Assembly (NCBI RefSeq): GCF_001659605.2
Contig: NC_035171.2
Span: 11,352,614-11,416,613 of the forward strand
DNA: 64,000 nt
DNA from: Manihot esculenta
Taxonomy: Eukaryota > Streptophyta > Magnoliopsida > Malpighiales > Euphorbiaceae
Reading direction: 5' to 3'
In this document: in pieces, positions 1 to 12,378 of the stretch
Position numbering within the stretch: the stretch's first letter is position 1
How the letters are laid out: each line of letters opens with the position of its first letter
Position numbers and translations under genes: made by a program
The notes under the pieces: generated by a model
What the model saw: only the letters and a program-made list of their open reading frames with translations
What the model was told of the DNA's origin: nothing
Database searches by the model: none

Positions 1-772
1 ATACCCCAACTACAACACTTCAAGCATACTCAAAAATCATACATTGATCATAAATCACTTAAAACTTAACATTTGCTTAAAAACTCATACAACCCTATAC
101 ATGTCATTCTACCCCATAAAAATCACTTAAAACTTACTTAAAACACATGAAGAGCTTAAGATCGGCTCTTACCTCTTGAAGATCGAGGGTTGAGGAGATC
201 TAAACTTGGAGATGGGAGAAGTTCCCACTTTTGGTCTCCAAGCTCCAAAACTTGTTCTAAGCTCAAAGATCTTCAAAACCAAAGTTATAAACTTGTAAAG
301 ATCATGGAAAAAGGAAGGAAAAACTCAAGATTGGGGAAGGATGGCGGAATGCTCACCTTGGCCGAAATGGGGAGAAAAAGCTCGCCCATTTTCGGCTAAG
401 GGACCCTTTTATAGGTGGCTGGCCAGGCCACGTTCGGGGGCCGAATGTGCCTCCGCATCCATGCAAATGTTCGGCGGCCGAACTTGACTTTCGGCGGCCG
501 AACCTGAACTTCCCTAACTCATGCTTTCGGGGGCCTAACGTGCCTCCAAAACGCATGCATGTTCGGCGGCCGAACTTGCCTTTCGGCGGCCGAACCTGGG
601 TTTTCCTCCAATGCTATTTTCATGCAAAAACTCATTTAGTTTCATACTTTAAAACCATTAAAAACATAAAAACATTTCATAAAACATGTCTTTACCCTTC
701 TAGAAGTTCCCGACAACCGAAATCCCACCGGACGGTAGGAATTCCGATACCGGAGTCTAGCCGGGTATTACA
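1..772 (-). repeat. 3' LTR of the chromovirus (partial)
   Basis: This is a direct repeat of 7677-8448. On the minus strand the LTR begins TGTAATACCCGG at 772, directly after the polypurine tract. Only its first 772 bases are in the window. It contains several TTCGGCGGCCGAA palindromes around 470-590. Confidence 0.95.
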
Positions 773-809
773 TTCTCCCCCCCTTAAGAACATTCGTCCC
801 CGAATGTTC
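773..809 (-). other. Polypurine tract and adjacent hairpin
   Basis: On the minus strand an AAGGGGGGGAGAA tract (787-773) immediately precedes the LTR start and is the plus-strand primer for reverse transcription. Directly upstream is a perfect 9-bp inverted repeat, GAACATTCG (788-796) and CGAATGTTC (801-809), with a 4-base loop. The same hairpin sits in the same place in the element at 33767-33803. Confidence 0.85.
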
Positions 810-871
810 CTCAACTAATACATGCATAACATAGAACATAACATATATACTAAACACATAGATACTAACCT

Positions 872-3800
872 CTAAAAGAGGTGGGGATACTGTTGGAGCA
901 TGGACTCCCGTGTCTCCCAGGTACATTCTTCTATATTGTGGTGGTTCCAAAGGACTTTTACCATCGGGATTTCCTTGTTTCTTAGCTTTCTGATCTGGGT
1001 GTCTATGATCCGCACTGGCTGCTCCACATAGGTGAGATCCTCTTGGATCTCCACATCAGGCTCACTAAGAACCTTACTCGGATCTGACACAAACTTCCTC
1101 AACATGGAAACATGGAAAACCGGATGGATTCTTGCCATTGAAGCAGGTAAGTCCAGCTTGTACGACACATTCCCAATCTTTTGCAAGATTTCAAAGGGTC
1201 CGATGTATCGTGGGGCTAGCTTACCTTTCTTCCCGAACCTAACCACTCCTTTCATTGGAGACACCTTAAGCAATACCAGGTCCCCCTCCTGAAATTCAAC
1301 TAGTCTTCTGCGGATGTCTGCATAACTCTTCTGTCTGCTTGCAGCAGTCTTGATTCTTTCTCTGATTATGGGTACTACCCTGCTGGTAATCTCTACTAGC
1401 TCAGGCCCTGCCAAGGCCTTCTCTCCAACTTCTTCCCAGCAAACAGGTGATCTGCACTTCCTTCCATACAAAGCTTCATATGGAGCCATCCCGATGCTAG
1501 CATGATAGCTGTTATTGTAGGCGAACTCTACTAAAGGTAGATGTTGCCTCCAAGAACCGCCAAAATCTAGCACACACATTCTGAGCATATCTTCTATTGT
1601 TTGGATGGTCCTCTCTGACTGTCCATCAGTCTGGGGATGGAAGGCAGTACTGAAGTCTAACCTAGTACCCATGGCATTTTGCAGACTCCGCCAAAATCTG
1701 GAAGTGAACTGAGGCCCTCTATCTGACACTATAGACACTGGAACCCCATGCAGCCTGACAATCTCATCTACGTACACTTGCGCCAACTTGTCCACAGAGT
1801 AACCACTCCTGACAGGGATGAAGTGAGCAGATTTGGTGAGTCTGTCCACAATCACCCATATGGAGTCCAATCTGTTGGACGTCGCCGGTAACCCTACTAC
1901 GAAGTCCATAGCTATGTTTTCCCATTTCCATTCTGGAATCGGTAGCGGGTTAAGCATTCCAGCTGGCTTCTGATGTTCTAGCTTCACCCTCTGACACACT
2001 TCGCAGGCTGACACGAACTGCGCCACTTCTTTCTTCATAGTTGGCCACCAATAAACCTTCTTTAGATCTTGATACATCTTGGTGGCTCCGGGGTGAATGC
2101 TATATCTTGCATTATGAGCCTCTCTCATAATGTCTCCTTTTAGCGCTATGTCATCTGGTACACATAATCGACTCCCATAGCGGAGGATCCCCTTGTTGTC
2201 AAATCTGAACTCATCATTCTTGCCTGACTGAACAGTCCTGGCAATCTTCACTAACTCGGGGTCCTCATGCTGTTTCTGAGCGACTTGCTCAAGGAACACG
2301 GGTGTCACTTTCATCTGAGCCACTAAGGCACCTGTACCTGACAACTCTAACTGTAGCCCTTCTTCGATGAGCTTGTAGAACTCCTTTACTACTGGTCTTC
2401 GTTCTGCTGTGATGTGGGATAGACTGCCGAGTGATTTCCGGCTTAAGGCATCAGCTACAACATTAGCCTTACCCGGATGATACTGGATTTTGCAATCATA
2501 GTCACTGAGCAGTTCTACCCATCTTCTCTGTCTCAAATTCAAATCTCTTTGACTCAGGATGTACTGCAGGCTCTTATGATCTGTAAAGATCTCACATTTT
2601 ACCCCATAGAGGTAGTGCCTCCACATCTTGAGTGCAAAGATTACTGCTGCCATCTCAAGGTCATGCGTGGGGTAATTCAACTCATGCTTCTTTAGCTGTC
2701 TAGAAGCATAAGCAATCACCCTCTCATTCTGCATAAGCACACATCCCAGTCCCACACGGGACGCATCACAAAAGACTGTAAAGTCCTCTCCACTAGATGG
2801 CAGTGCTAACACGGGTGCTGAAGTCAACCTCCTCTTAAGCTCTTCAAAACTCTCTTCGCACTGGTCGGTCCACAGAAATTTCTGATTCTTCCTGGTTAGT
2901 CTGGTCAGAGGAGCTGCTATCTTTGAGAAGTCCTGAACGAACCTCCTGTAGTAACCTGCCAAACCCAAGAAACTTCTGATCTCCGTCACTGAAGTGGGTC
3001 TAGGCCAGTTAACCACAGTCTCTGTCTTCTTGGGGTCTACCTCTATCCCATTCTCTGACACTACATGCCCCAAGAACGAAATGCTCCTTAGCCAGAACTC
3101 ACATTTAGAGAACTTGGCATACAAGCCATGTTCCCTCAAAGTCTACAAGACCAACCGCAGATGATGGGCATGCTCTTCTGCATTCCTGGAATACACTAAG
3201 ATATCATCTATGAAGACAATAACGAAGTGATCCAGGTATTGGCTAAATACTCTGTTCATGAGATCCATGAATGCTGCAGGGGCGTTAGTTAACCCGAACG
3301 GCATCACAAGAAACTCATAATGCCCATATCTGGTCCTGAATGCCGTCTTTGGCACATCTTCATCTCTGATCCTCAGCTGATGATACCCAGATCTCAGATC
3401 TATTTTGGAGAAACAACCTGCTCCTGCTAGCTGGTCGAATAGATCATCGATCCTAGGCAACGGGTACTTGTTCTTGGTAGTAACCTTGTTCAACTGTCTA
3501 TAGTCAATACAAAGTCTAAGGGATCCATCCTTCTTCTTCACGAACAACACTGGAGCACCCCAAGGTGAGGCACTCGGTCGGATGAAACCCTTGTCTACCA
3601 GCTCTTGCAACTGTTCTTTAAGCTCTTTCAGCTCTGCTGGCGCCATCCTGTAGGGAGGGATAGAGATCGGTCTGGTTCCTGGCATCAATTCTATTTCGAA
3701 CTCTATCTCCCTAGGAGGCGGTAAACCTGACAGCTCGTCTGGGAAAACATCTAAGAACTCTCTAACCACAGGCACCGAGGCGGGCTCTCTGACATCTCTG

Positions 3801-5860
3801 TCTAGCTCTCTCACATGAGCTAGATAACCCTGACAACCCCTCCTGAGCAGCCTACGAGCCTGTAGGGCTGATATTAAACCTCTAGGTGTACTCCCCCTGT
3901 CTCCTCTAAAGACGACCTCTGACCCATCCTGACATCTGAACTTAACCACCTTGTCTCTGCAATCCAAGGTAGCACCATGGGTAGATAGCCAATCCATCCC
4001 TAGAATGACGTCAAAATCTGTCAAGTCTAGAACCACTAGGTCGGCGGATAGGCATCTTCCCTCTATGAAAACTGGACTGTACTGGCAGACTGACTCTGCC
4101 ACTGACGGGTCACATTTGGGTCCGCTGACCCATAGGGGACACTCTAACCCAGAGACCATCAAACCCAACCTCTCGACCGCTCTCGGAGAAACAAAAGAAT
4201 GGGATGCACCCGGGTCCATTAAGGCATAAACATCTGAACAACCAATGATGATATTACCTGACACCACGGTGTTGGATGCGTTTGCCTCTTGCTGCGTCAT
4301 TGTGAAGATCCGTGCTGGAGCTGACGGACCTTCCCCTCTGTAAACTGATGAAGAAGAGGCTGACCCTCTCCCTCGGCCTCTGCCACTAGCCTGTGTTGCG
4401 GCTGAAGCTGCTGGCTGTGCTACGCTACCCGAAATTGTCTGCTGGGGTTGTGCCGTAGGAACTGCTCTCGGACACTCCCAAGACATGTGTCCCTCTTGCC
4501 CACACCTATAGCAGGCTGTCGTCCCAAACCGGCATACTCCCCTGTGTAGCTTACCACACCTTGCACACACTGCATTATCAGCACCAGAGCTTGAGCCACT
4601 TCCTAATCCCAGACCTGATTTGATCTTGCTCCAGAACTTATTTTTCTTTGGTTTCTTAGTGGTATTGCCCCACTTCTTACTAGCTGAACTCAAGGATGAA
4701 GGGTCTATCCTTCCCCCACCTGGGGTCTTAGAACCAGAAGGTTGTGCCACAGACTGCTTGACTTTTCCCTCTATTACGGCACTAGCCTCCATTCTCCTGG
4801 CCATATCTATAATGGTATGGAAACTTTCTCTATCAGCTGACTGAATCAAAGAGGAATACCTGGAATTGAGCCTCATGACATACCTCCTCGATTTCTTCGG
4901 ATCTGTATCCAGATGCTGCCCAGCAAATGGCAACAACTCTAAGAATCTATCGGTGTACTCATCGACACCCATCTCATCTGTCTGCTTCAGCTGTTCGAAC
5001 TCAATCACCTTCAGCTCCCTGGAACTGTCAGGGAAAGCCCATCCTGCGAACTCATTCGCAAACTCCTCCCATGACAAACTGTCCACCTTTGGTTTCACAT
5101 AGTTCTTGAACCATTCTCGTGCCTTCTTGCATTTCAGAGTGAAACCAGCCATCTGAATGGCTCTACTATCATCAGCCCCTATCTCATCTGTAATCGTTTT
5201 GACCTTCTCCAGGTACACAAACGGATCATCACCATCATCAAACTGAGGAGCACCCAACTTCATATAGTCGGTCATCTTAGCCTTGCTCCCTCCAGATGAG
5301 GTAGGTTGAGGTCTTTGGTTTTCTGTCACTGTGGTTTCTGCTGGTGGTTGAGGTGCGGCATCCCCTGGGATAGGGTTTGCTGTGCCTGGATGGAAGGATG
5401 GAGGTGGGTACATAGGGTACTGTGGATACTGTGGGTAAAAAGGTGGGTATGGCATGTGAGAAGGGTAAGGATTAACACTGGGGTAATCCGATGTACCTCC
5501 CATCGAATACCCGGGATATGGTGAAAAAGGTGGGTACTGGGGTGGTGGAATAAACCCCGAGGCCTGAGTGCCTCCCTGAGACTCACCCATGCCCTCTTCT
5601 GGCATGCTCACACCAAGACTACCATCCCTCCTCTGGTCCACATCCATCTCTTCTCCCGCATCCACTGACCTGTCCCCTTGAACCGTTCCTCTTACTGATC
5701 TGTTTCTACCCAGATCCAGAGATCTTCTAGGATCTCCCACTGCTCTGTCCCTGTGGGACCTACTCGACATTGCCCTTGGCAATGCTGGAGGACGGGCGCT
5801 CGTGCCCTCATCCTCCGGTGGTACTCTAGCCAATCTAGCTGATCGACGAGTTCCTCGCAT
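872..5860 (-). pseudogene. Gag-pol polyprotein with one in-frame TAG
   Basis: One continuous minus-strand frame of 1663 codons, broken only by a TAG at 3145-3143. The related copies at 28.7-33.7 kb read CAG there. The first half (905 codons) holds a basic and Pro/Tyr-rich N-terminus, a gag domain at about residues 195-360, two zinc-knuckle-like Cys clusters near 432-463 ([14 protein letters not shown]), an aspartic protease with DPGAS near 549, and reverse transcriptase with CIDYRQLN and the catalytic FIDD close to the break. The second half (755 codons) holds the end of RT, RNase H (FCDAS near 123), the integrase HHCC zinc finger and DDE core ([19 protein letters not shown]), and a chromodomain-like C-terminus. 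The break lies just after the RT active site, so full polyprotein would need readthrough or trans-complementation. Confidence 0.93.
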
Positions 5861-6078
5861 TCTGATTACTGAAAAACAGCACAGAAATCAAAACATTAGC
5901 ATCCAATGGTTCATGTGGAAACACATGAACCCACATCATATACATAGCATATCTCATGGCATATCATACTTTCATTCTAGACAGGACTCTACATCCTATC
6001 CTAGTGGACATGATTTCCTATTGTGCTTGACTCTCTATCATATCTATGAGCCCGACACTCTAGGTCCGACCATATGAA

Positions 6079-6096
6079 CCTAGGGCTCTGATACCA
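6079..6096 (-). other. Primer binding site (initiator Met tRNA type)
   Basis: The minus strand reads TGGTATCAGAGCCCTAGG, three bases inside the 5' LTR end at 6100. TGGTATCAGAGC is the usual plant iMet-tRNA primer site. The same site recurs at 34089 and 38320. The stretch 5861-6078 between it and the gag ATG is untranslated leader. Confidence 0.9.
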
Positions 6097-6099
6097 CTC

Positions 6100-8448
6100 T
6101 GTAACGACCCGAAAATCAGGCCGCCACCGGCGCTAGGATCCAGATCGGCTTAAGGCCGCCGGGACCCGTAGCAAGCCAAACATACATCCTGTGAACCTGT
6201 TTAATCCCATACATGGTCAACAACATTCATAAAAATTAAAAAAAACTTTTCTTTCATTCATTCATTCAAACATTTCTTTGCCAAGCCTAGCCTGTGCATG
6301 CACAACATAACATAAACCTCTCATTGGAATCCTCATCAAATATTCCAATGGGGTATCATAACATAACATAGGCTTGGATTACATAATCATCATAAAAACA
6401 TTATATCTCATACAAGACCATGTGTACTGGGAATACAACAGACTCTAGTCAAGCACATTATCAATCTTACATTACATTACATCTCATACATTTACATTGC
6501 TACAAACCATGTCCACAGCTAAGCTATTACATAATCTTCTCTTACTCTGCTGACTTCTCTATCTACTCTGCACCTGCAAGACTGGGGTTAGGGGAGAGGG
6601 GGTGAGCTATAAAGCCCAATGAGCGGAAACTAAAAATATTTGCTTTAATTCCACCCTTTTTAGGTATGTTATTATTCATTTTATTATTAAGATTCCTCCA
6701 TTTTTAGGTATATTATTATATAACTTTTTCTTATTCATGCTTTCATGGAATGCAACACATCACAGTTAATCACATAAAGGATGAATTTGTCACCAATAGC
6801 CCTCTACATTTCCATTAGTGCCAGAACGTAGAATGGGTCCTGGTCTTTCTCTTACATAGTGCCAGGGACGTAGAATGGGTCTTCCTGGACTTCCATACCG
6901 TATCATCATCATATCATGACATAACATACGAGGGCTAATGGATCACTCAACATTCATCTACATCAACATCAATTTATGCAATGCAGCATATACGTGAGAT
7001 CTAATGCAAACATCCTGAAATATTGCATAGCATAATGATGCATGGGCAATGCTTTATGATTCATTCATTTATTCATTTACTTTAAAATTTAAGAAGTTGT
7101 TCCACTCACCTGGTGACTGAAGTTGTAACAACGAACTCGGAACGACTATCTCACAACCGGGGGTCTCGGTTCCTCGGGTCCGAACCTACACAGGTGGACT
7201 CAAATGAGGCACCAAACAACAAGAACATAACTCTAGACATACCCCCAAAAACCTCCTAAAACATCACCAAAACACTCCTAGGAATCATGCAAGAAAAGGC
7301 TGGACAGGGCACTTTCGGCGGCACCTTCGGCGGCCGAAAGTCCCTCCAGAGACGAAAGTCAGGCAGGTTCGGCGGCACCTTCGGCGGCCGAAACTCCCAG
7401 ACAGAGACGAAACTCATGCATGTTCGGCGGCACCTTCGGCGGCCGAAAGTCTCGGACAGAGCCGAAACTCCAACTTTCGGGGGCAAGCTTCGGCAGCCTA
7501 AAGCTGCCTCTCAAGCCATGTTCGGCGGCCGAAAGTGCCTTCGGCTGCCGAACCTGGTTTCTGCCAAAGGGCAGAAACTTTGGCTCCCCTATGCACAAAT
7601 GCCTCCCAACTCTCACATCATGCATATATTTCACCCAAATCATGCATACAAGTTCCTAGGGGCCTCAAAACATCAAATACCCCAACTACAACACTTCAAG
7701 CATACTCAAAAATCATACATTGATCATAAATCACTTAAAACTTAACATTTGCTTAAAAACTCATACAACCCTATACATGTCATTCTACCCCATAAAAATC
7801 ACTTAAAACTTACTTAAAACACATGAAGAGCTTAAGATCGGCTCTTACCTCTTGAAGATCGAGGGTTGAGGAGATCTAAACTTGGAGATGGGAGAAGTTC
7901 CCACTTTTGGTCTCCAAGCTCCAAAACTTGTTCTAAGCTCAAAGATCTTCAAAACCAAAGTTATAAACTTGTAAAGATCATGGAAAAAGGAAGGAAAAAC
8001 TCAAGATTGGGGAAGGATGGCGGAATGCTCACCTTGGCCGAAATGGGGAGAAAAAGCTCGCCCATTTTCGGCTAAGGGACCCTTTTATAGGTGGCTGGCC
8101 AGGCCACGTTCGGGGGCCGAATGTGCCTCCGCATCCATGCAAATGTTCGGCGGCCGAACTTGACTTTCGGCGGCCGAACCTGAACTTCCCTAACTCATGC
8201 TTTCGGGGGCCTAACGTGCCTCCAAAACGCATGCATGTTCGGCGGCCGAACTTGCCTTTCGGCGGCCGAACCTGGGTTTTCCTCCAATGCTATTTTCATG
8301 CAAAAACTCATTTAGTTTCATACTTTAAAACCATTAAAAACATAAAAACATTTCATAAAACATGTCTTTACCCTTCTAGAAGTTCCCGACAACCGAAATC
8401 CCACCGGACGGTAGGAATTCCGATACCGGAGTCTAGCCGGGTATTACA
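6100..8448 (-). repeat. 5' LTR of the chromovirus, 2349 bp
   Basis: The LTR is bounded on the plus strand by TGTAACGACC (6100) and GGGTATTACA (8448), giving TG...CA ends. It is long for a Ty3 LTR. The U3-side portion carries GC-rich palindromes and short tandem units. The shared part is indistinguishable from the other LTR at 1-772. Confidence 0.94.
7305..7560 (-). repeat. GC-rich palindrome minisatellite inside the LTR
   Basis: About three 60-65-bp units are present, each containing TTCGGCGGCACC followed by TTCGGCGGCCGAA. Two degenerate units follow. Further TTCGGCGGCCGAA palindromes lie at 8147-8276 and, in the other LTR, at 470-600. The core GCCGCC on the minus strand equals the GCC-box core bound by ERF transcription factors. 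A regulatory role is inference. Confidence 0.75.
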
Positions 8449-8488
8449 CTTTACCTGTTTCACAGCAACTTTGTTGTCCTTTTTTAAT

Positions 8489-10398
8489 ATGGATAGGAAC
8501 ACTTATTCCTCCCCTAGCGGGGCCTCTATTTCTAACTCCTCCTTTAATGGCCTCATTCGAACGCCAGCCCCCATTGTTCTATTAAGGGAAGCCTCTGAGA
8601 ACGAAGGTGCCTCTCTTAGTGATATCCCATCCATCTTCTTGGATAACGACGTAGATCGTTTGTATGACACCTATCACATTCCTCGGGATTCTTTCTGAAT
8701 TTTTGCTCCTTCTCCTCGCGTTCGTGCTAATGGCTTGATCCTCGCTGATAATACTATCATTATCTTCGAAGAGCAGTTGAAGGCGGTTTCAGTTTCCCTT
8801 TAGACCCTTTCTTTGTGAACATCCTCCGATTTCATAAGCTTTTTGTTGCTCTGTTTCATTCTAACGGCTGGAGAATCTTGGTGGCTTTTCGGTTCGTGTG
8901 TTTTAACAATTATATTGAACCAAGCATGGCGCTTTGCTTCCAGCTATACCAATTGGTACCCGTAAAAATAAGGAGTCTGGTACTTTAACAGTCGCAAGTA
9001 CTTGATTTTTTTTACCGGATGCCTTCTTCTTTGAAATGGTAGAAAAATAAGATTTTTGTCCTCCGTCATAGTATGCCGGAGGGTTTTAGACGCCTTCAAA
9101 CCAGTTGGCACTATTAGTTAGAGCTGAAGAAGGATGGGATCCGTCCCAGGAGAGAGGAAGACGAGGGTTTAGCTTCTCTTATGGCGATGACTAAAGCCTT
9201 AAAGAAGATTGATATTACTCAGGAAGTAAGGAACACCATCTTGTCTTGATAGAGCTATCTGCCAGCAAGCCAGACCTTTGCTGCTCACTCGCCCATCCTT
9301 CTCAAAAGCACACCTCTATCTCAAGATCAGGGTACTTCTCTTTTCGTCCTTTTTATTTTTCAAACTGACTTTCTTACTTACTTTTCCTTTTGTTTGCAGA
9401 TATGGCCGGGTCAAGCAGATATGTCGATGCGGTACATGCTGCTCGAAAGGGCAAGGCTATTGCTGCTGGGGTTGTTAGTCCCCCTACTAAATGTGCTCGT
9501 CCTTCAGAGGTGGTGATTGTACTTCCTCCTCCCCCTCCCCAACCTAAGACTAAAGAGCTGGCACCCCTTCAGCCTGAATCTTCGGCCCGGGTGCTTCTGC
9601 TCCTGCATTAGCTCCTGTGCTCCTTGTTGATGCCGTTTCTTTCTCTGTTCCTGCGAGTGCGGGGGTCGAGTCTTCTTGGCCCGCTGACATTCAACATTTG
9701 GCCTTGGCGCTAAACCGAGCACCTTATCTCCTTGATGACCCTTTTCTGAGTCTCCTGCTAATCAAGAGTGCCCTAAGGCCCGTAGATTGCCGCCACTTGA
9801 ATGAGGTTGAGACAGACAAGCTATTTGTTAATGTCATTCATTCTGCGTTGGAGGGTGCCCCTTGCGCCTATATGGCCAAGGAACATTTTAGAGTCTTGAG
9901 GCAGAAATTTGATACAAACGAGACGCACAAGGAGCTTTTGGCCTAAGAATATTCAAACTTGAAGACCTGGGTTGCCGAAGTTGAGGGCACGATGAAGGAG
10001 ACCCTGGAGTTGGTGGACAAGCTTCGGGTTAATCTTGATGCGACCCTTGCCTCTAACCTAGGCCTTAAGAGTCGGGCTAAATCCATCGAGGATCAAGTGG
10101 CCTTGTTGCAGTGCTAGATCTTGGAGCTACAGGCTCAAGCTGGGGAGGCCCGAGCTGCTTCAACTAGGGTAGCCGAGCTCGAGGTGAAACTCTAGGAGAC
10201 AGTAGCCCAAGGTGGGGAGATGTTTCTTTAAGGTTAGGATTCCGTGAAAAAAGAGCTGATGAAGCGTTTTCCTTGAGAATTCTCCTAGATAGATGGCATC
10301 CTCCCCAAGAAAGAAAATGAGGGTGGAGGGAAGCGTGCTAAAGATACTCCCATCAAAGAGGAGCGTAATGAAGATGTACTCTCTGACTAGGTTTCTCC
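8489..10398 (+). pseudogene. Degenerate Tat-type accessory ORF
   Basis: Starting at ATG 8489, the plus strand reads a Ser-rich N-terminus. A broken segment at about 8780-8960 reads like PLDPFFVNILRFHKL, which resembles PFTPFFVEVFEYFG in the accessory ORF at 49624-52635. A pyrimidine-rich stretch ending TTTGTTTGCAG (about 9400) is a good splice acceptor and is followed by ATATGGCCGGG. Downstream frames are Pro-rich and then helical (about 9617-9943). There are many stops and frameshifts. I read it as an old relative of the antisense accessory ORF of Tat-lineage elements. Its exact ends are uncertain, and the chromovirus LTR abuts its 5' side. Confidence 0.6.
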
Positions 10399-10679
10399 TA
10401 TAATAAATGCCAAAAATATCAATGTAATGGAGATTCGGATAGATAAAGTTGATGACCCTGCCCTTTTGTAACTTTTCATACTTTTTAATGAGAATGTTGC
10501 CTTTATTTCTGTTAAGCATTTATATGTTCTGCATATAATATCTTTTCGAGGGAAAAAGATTTGCTCTAGGGGCTAACACCAATTTATGACACCTAGTCAC
10601 TGACCTGTCTTGTGGCCATGAAATAAGAGACTTAGTGAATTTTCAGAATGGAACTAATGCTTAAACATAAGGTACGGTG

Positions 10680-11260
10680 GATGCTTGCCTTGTGGCTGTA
10701 ATTCATAGGACCGATGCCCGAGTAATTCGGCGAAGATTGCTTTGTGACCTGACTTGGCAAAAACTACCTTGTGACCTTAATTTGTGGGAACAACGCTCGA
10801 GTGGTTTGGCAAATACTGTCTTATGACCTGACCTAGCGAAAACTGCCTTGTGGCCTTGATTCATAGGAACAATGCCTAAGTGGTTTAGCAGAAGCTGCCT
10901 TGTGACCTAGCCTGGTGACAACTGTCTTATGGCCTTAATTGGTGGGAACAACGCCTGAGTGATCTGGTGGAAACTGCCTTGTGACTTGGCTTGGCGACAA
11001 CTGCCTTGTGGCCTTGATTCGTGGGTTTGGTGAAAATCGCCTTGTGACCTAACCTAGCAAAAACTGCCTTGTGGCCTTGATTCGGGGGACCAATGCCCGA
11101 GTGGTCTAGCGAAAACCACCTTGTGATCTGGTCTGGCAAAAACTGTCTTGTGGCCTTGATTCATAGAAACAATGCCCGAGTGATCTGGCAGAAGCCACTT
11201 TATTACCTGGCCTGGCGATAACTGCCTTATGGCCTTAATTCGTGGGAACAACTGCCAAGT
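10680..11260. repeat. Degenerate tandem repeat, period about 79 bp
   Basis: About seven imperfect copies of a unit contain GGCCTTGATTC, GGAACAATGCC and CTGCCTTGTGACCTGG. Landmark copies start near 10854, 10932, 11010, 11152 and 11231. One copy is shortened. The array sits between the accessory-ORF relic and the gag relic, the same relative place as the 76-bp array in the element at 46764-58354. Confidence 0.8.
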
Positions 11261-11289
11261 ATTGTCGCTTTTGACTTAGCTTTTGATTT

Positions 11290-11840
11290 GCCTTCTTGTT
11301 TTCTTTTGGTGCCTAAACCTTATCATCCAACTTGATATACTTCCAGGCTTTGTCTATCAACTGTTGGTACGCCGCAGCTGGATTTTTAATTAAGGAATCC
11401 ATGAACTTGACGTTGTGAGTTTCTTTCTTTAATACTTCACATGCTATCTCATGATTCAACTATTCCACCTGTATGGCTTCAGCATTGAAATGAGAAATAA
11501 AACTCTTTAAAAATTTGCCCTCTCTCTGGCGGATCTTCTGCAGGTATGAGAAAAGCTTTTTAAAAGGTATGCAAGTAATAAATCTGAATTTCTATATCGT
11601 AGCAAAGTGTGTAAAGTTTTGGATTAAATCTAAGCTTAAGTGTTGATACCATTTCTGAGCCAAACCTGTGAGTGTTCATGAAAATACTTGTCATAATACA
11701 AAATTATTTATATCCTGAAGCTACATGATCGTCTTGAAAATGGCCAAATAACTTCTGGAGTCAGTCGTTCCATCATACTTGTCTAAGTCGGGCAACTTGA
11801 ATTTGGCGGAAAAAATTTTCGCTAATATTTCTTTCGAAAA
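11290..11840 (-). pseudogene. Gag relic of a Tat-lineage element
   Basis: Conceptual minus-strand translation shows broken gag-like sequence. There is a KLPDLDKYDGTTD-like start near 11800, then a QKWYQHL-like motif, then a REGKFLKSFISHFN-like motif near 11500. These match the retrotransposon gag core order (W...F...F..QF). Multiple stops and frameshifts are present. No protease, RT or integrase was seen between it and the accessory-ORF relic. Confidence 0.55.
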
Positions 11841-12378
11841 ATGCGAGACACTATCTAAATTGAAATCATCTTCTTATTCTTTTTGATAGCTTTGTACGGC
11901 CCATACTAGCTTTTAGTCCACTCTTTTAAGAGTCTTATTCGATTCATCTTCAGATTCAGACTTTTAAGAATATATAAATTTAATTGTTTTTATATCTATA
12001 AATTAATTAATATTTCTTATTCTTAACATCACAATCAAATAATATAAATAAATTATTTTTAAAAACATTTTATACACAGAAGATTTGTGAAATATAAATT
12101 ATTTTCTCCGGATTCTCATTATAAAGTACGTATTCTCCCAATCTCCCGTTTGGTAGGAAAATAACAAATTCTTAAAAAAAACAAAACAAGGGTATGATCT
12201 GGAAAAAGGTGCAAAAATAGGGGCAATAGAGTAAAAGCAGGCAGCGAGACACCCGATATTCGGTGAAGATGCGGGAGAATATAAAAGAGAGAGTCGTATT
12301 AAAGAAAGAGAAGCTGGGTCACCAGTCTTGCCACGACGCGAACTCAAGCTGCTTACCAGATCCTTCGTTTTGATTTTC
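11841..12378. other. Spacer and 5' flank of the RNF10-like gene
   Basis: AT-rich sequence lies between the gag relic and the RNF10-like start codon. No conserved element was recognised. The promoter and 5' UTR of the downstream gene must lie here or overlap the transposon relic. An RNF10 leader probably begins somewhere after 12200. Confidence 0.4.

Larger units (their letters stand above)
1..8448 (-). mobile_element. Ty3/gypsy chromovirus (Tekay/Del-like), left end outside window
   Basis: Reading on the minus strand, the order is 5' LTR (6100-8448), primer binding site, one gag-pol frame (5860 to 872), polypurine tract and 3' LTR (772 to 1, continuing out of the window). Positions 1-772 repeat 7677-8448 with no difference that I found, so the insertion is recent. 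The C-terminal chromodomain-like tail after integrase, the iMet-type primer site and the long LTR point to the Tekay/Del chromovirus lineage. That lineage call is inference from layout and motifs. The target-site duplication cannot be checked because the left end is missing. Confidence 0.93.

Noticed and set aside
190..818. Short plus-strand frames in the chromovirus LTRs (repeated at 7866-8698)
   Set aside because: They lie in LTR DNA, are low-complexity or palindrome-derived, and run opposite to the element.
3951..5586. Frames of 60-92 codons opposite or overlapping gag-pol
   Set aside because: Shadows of the long gag-pol frame.
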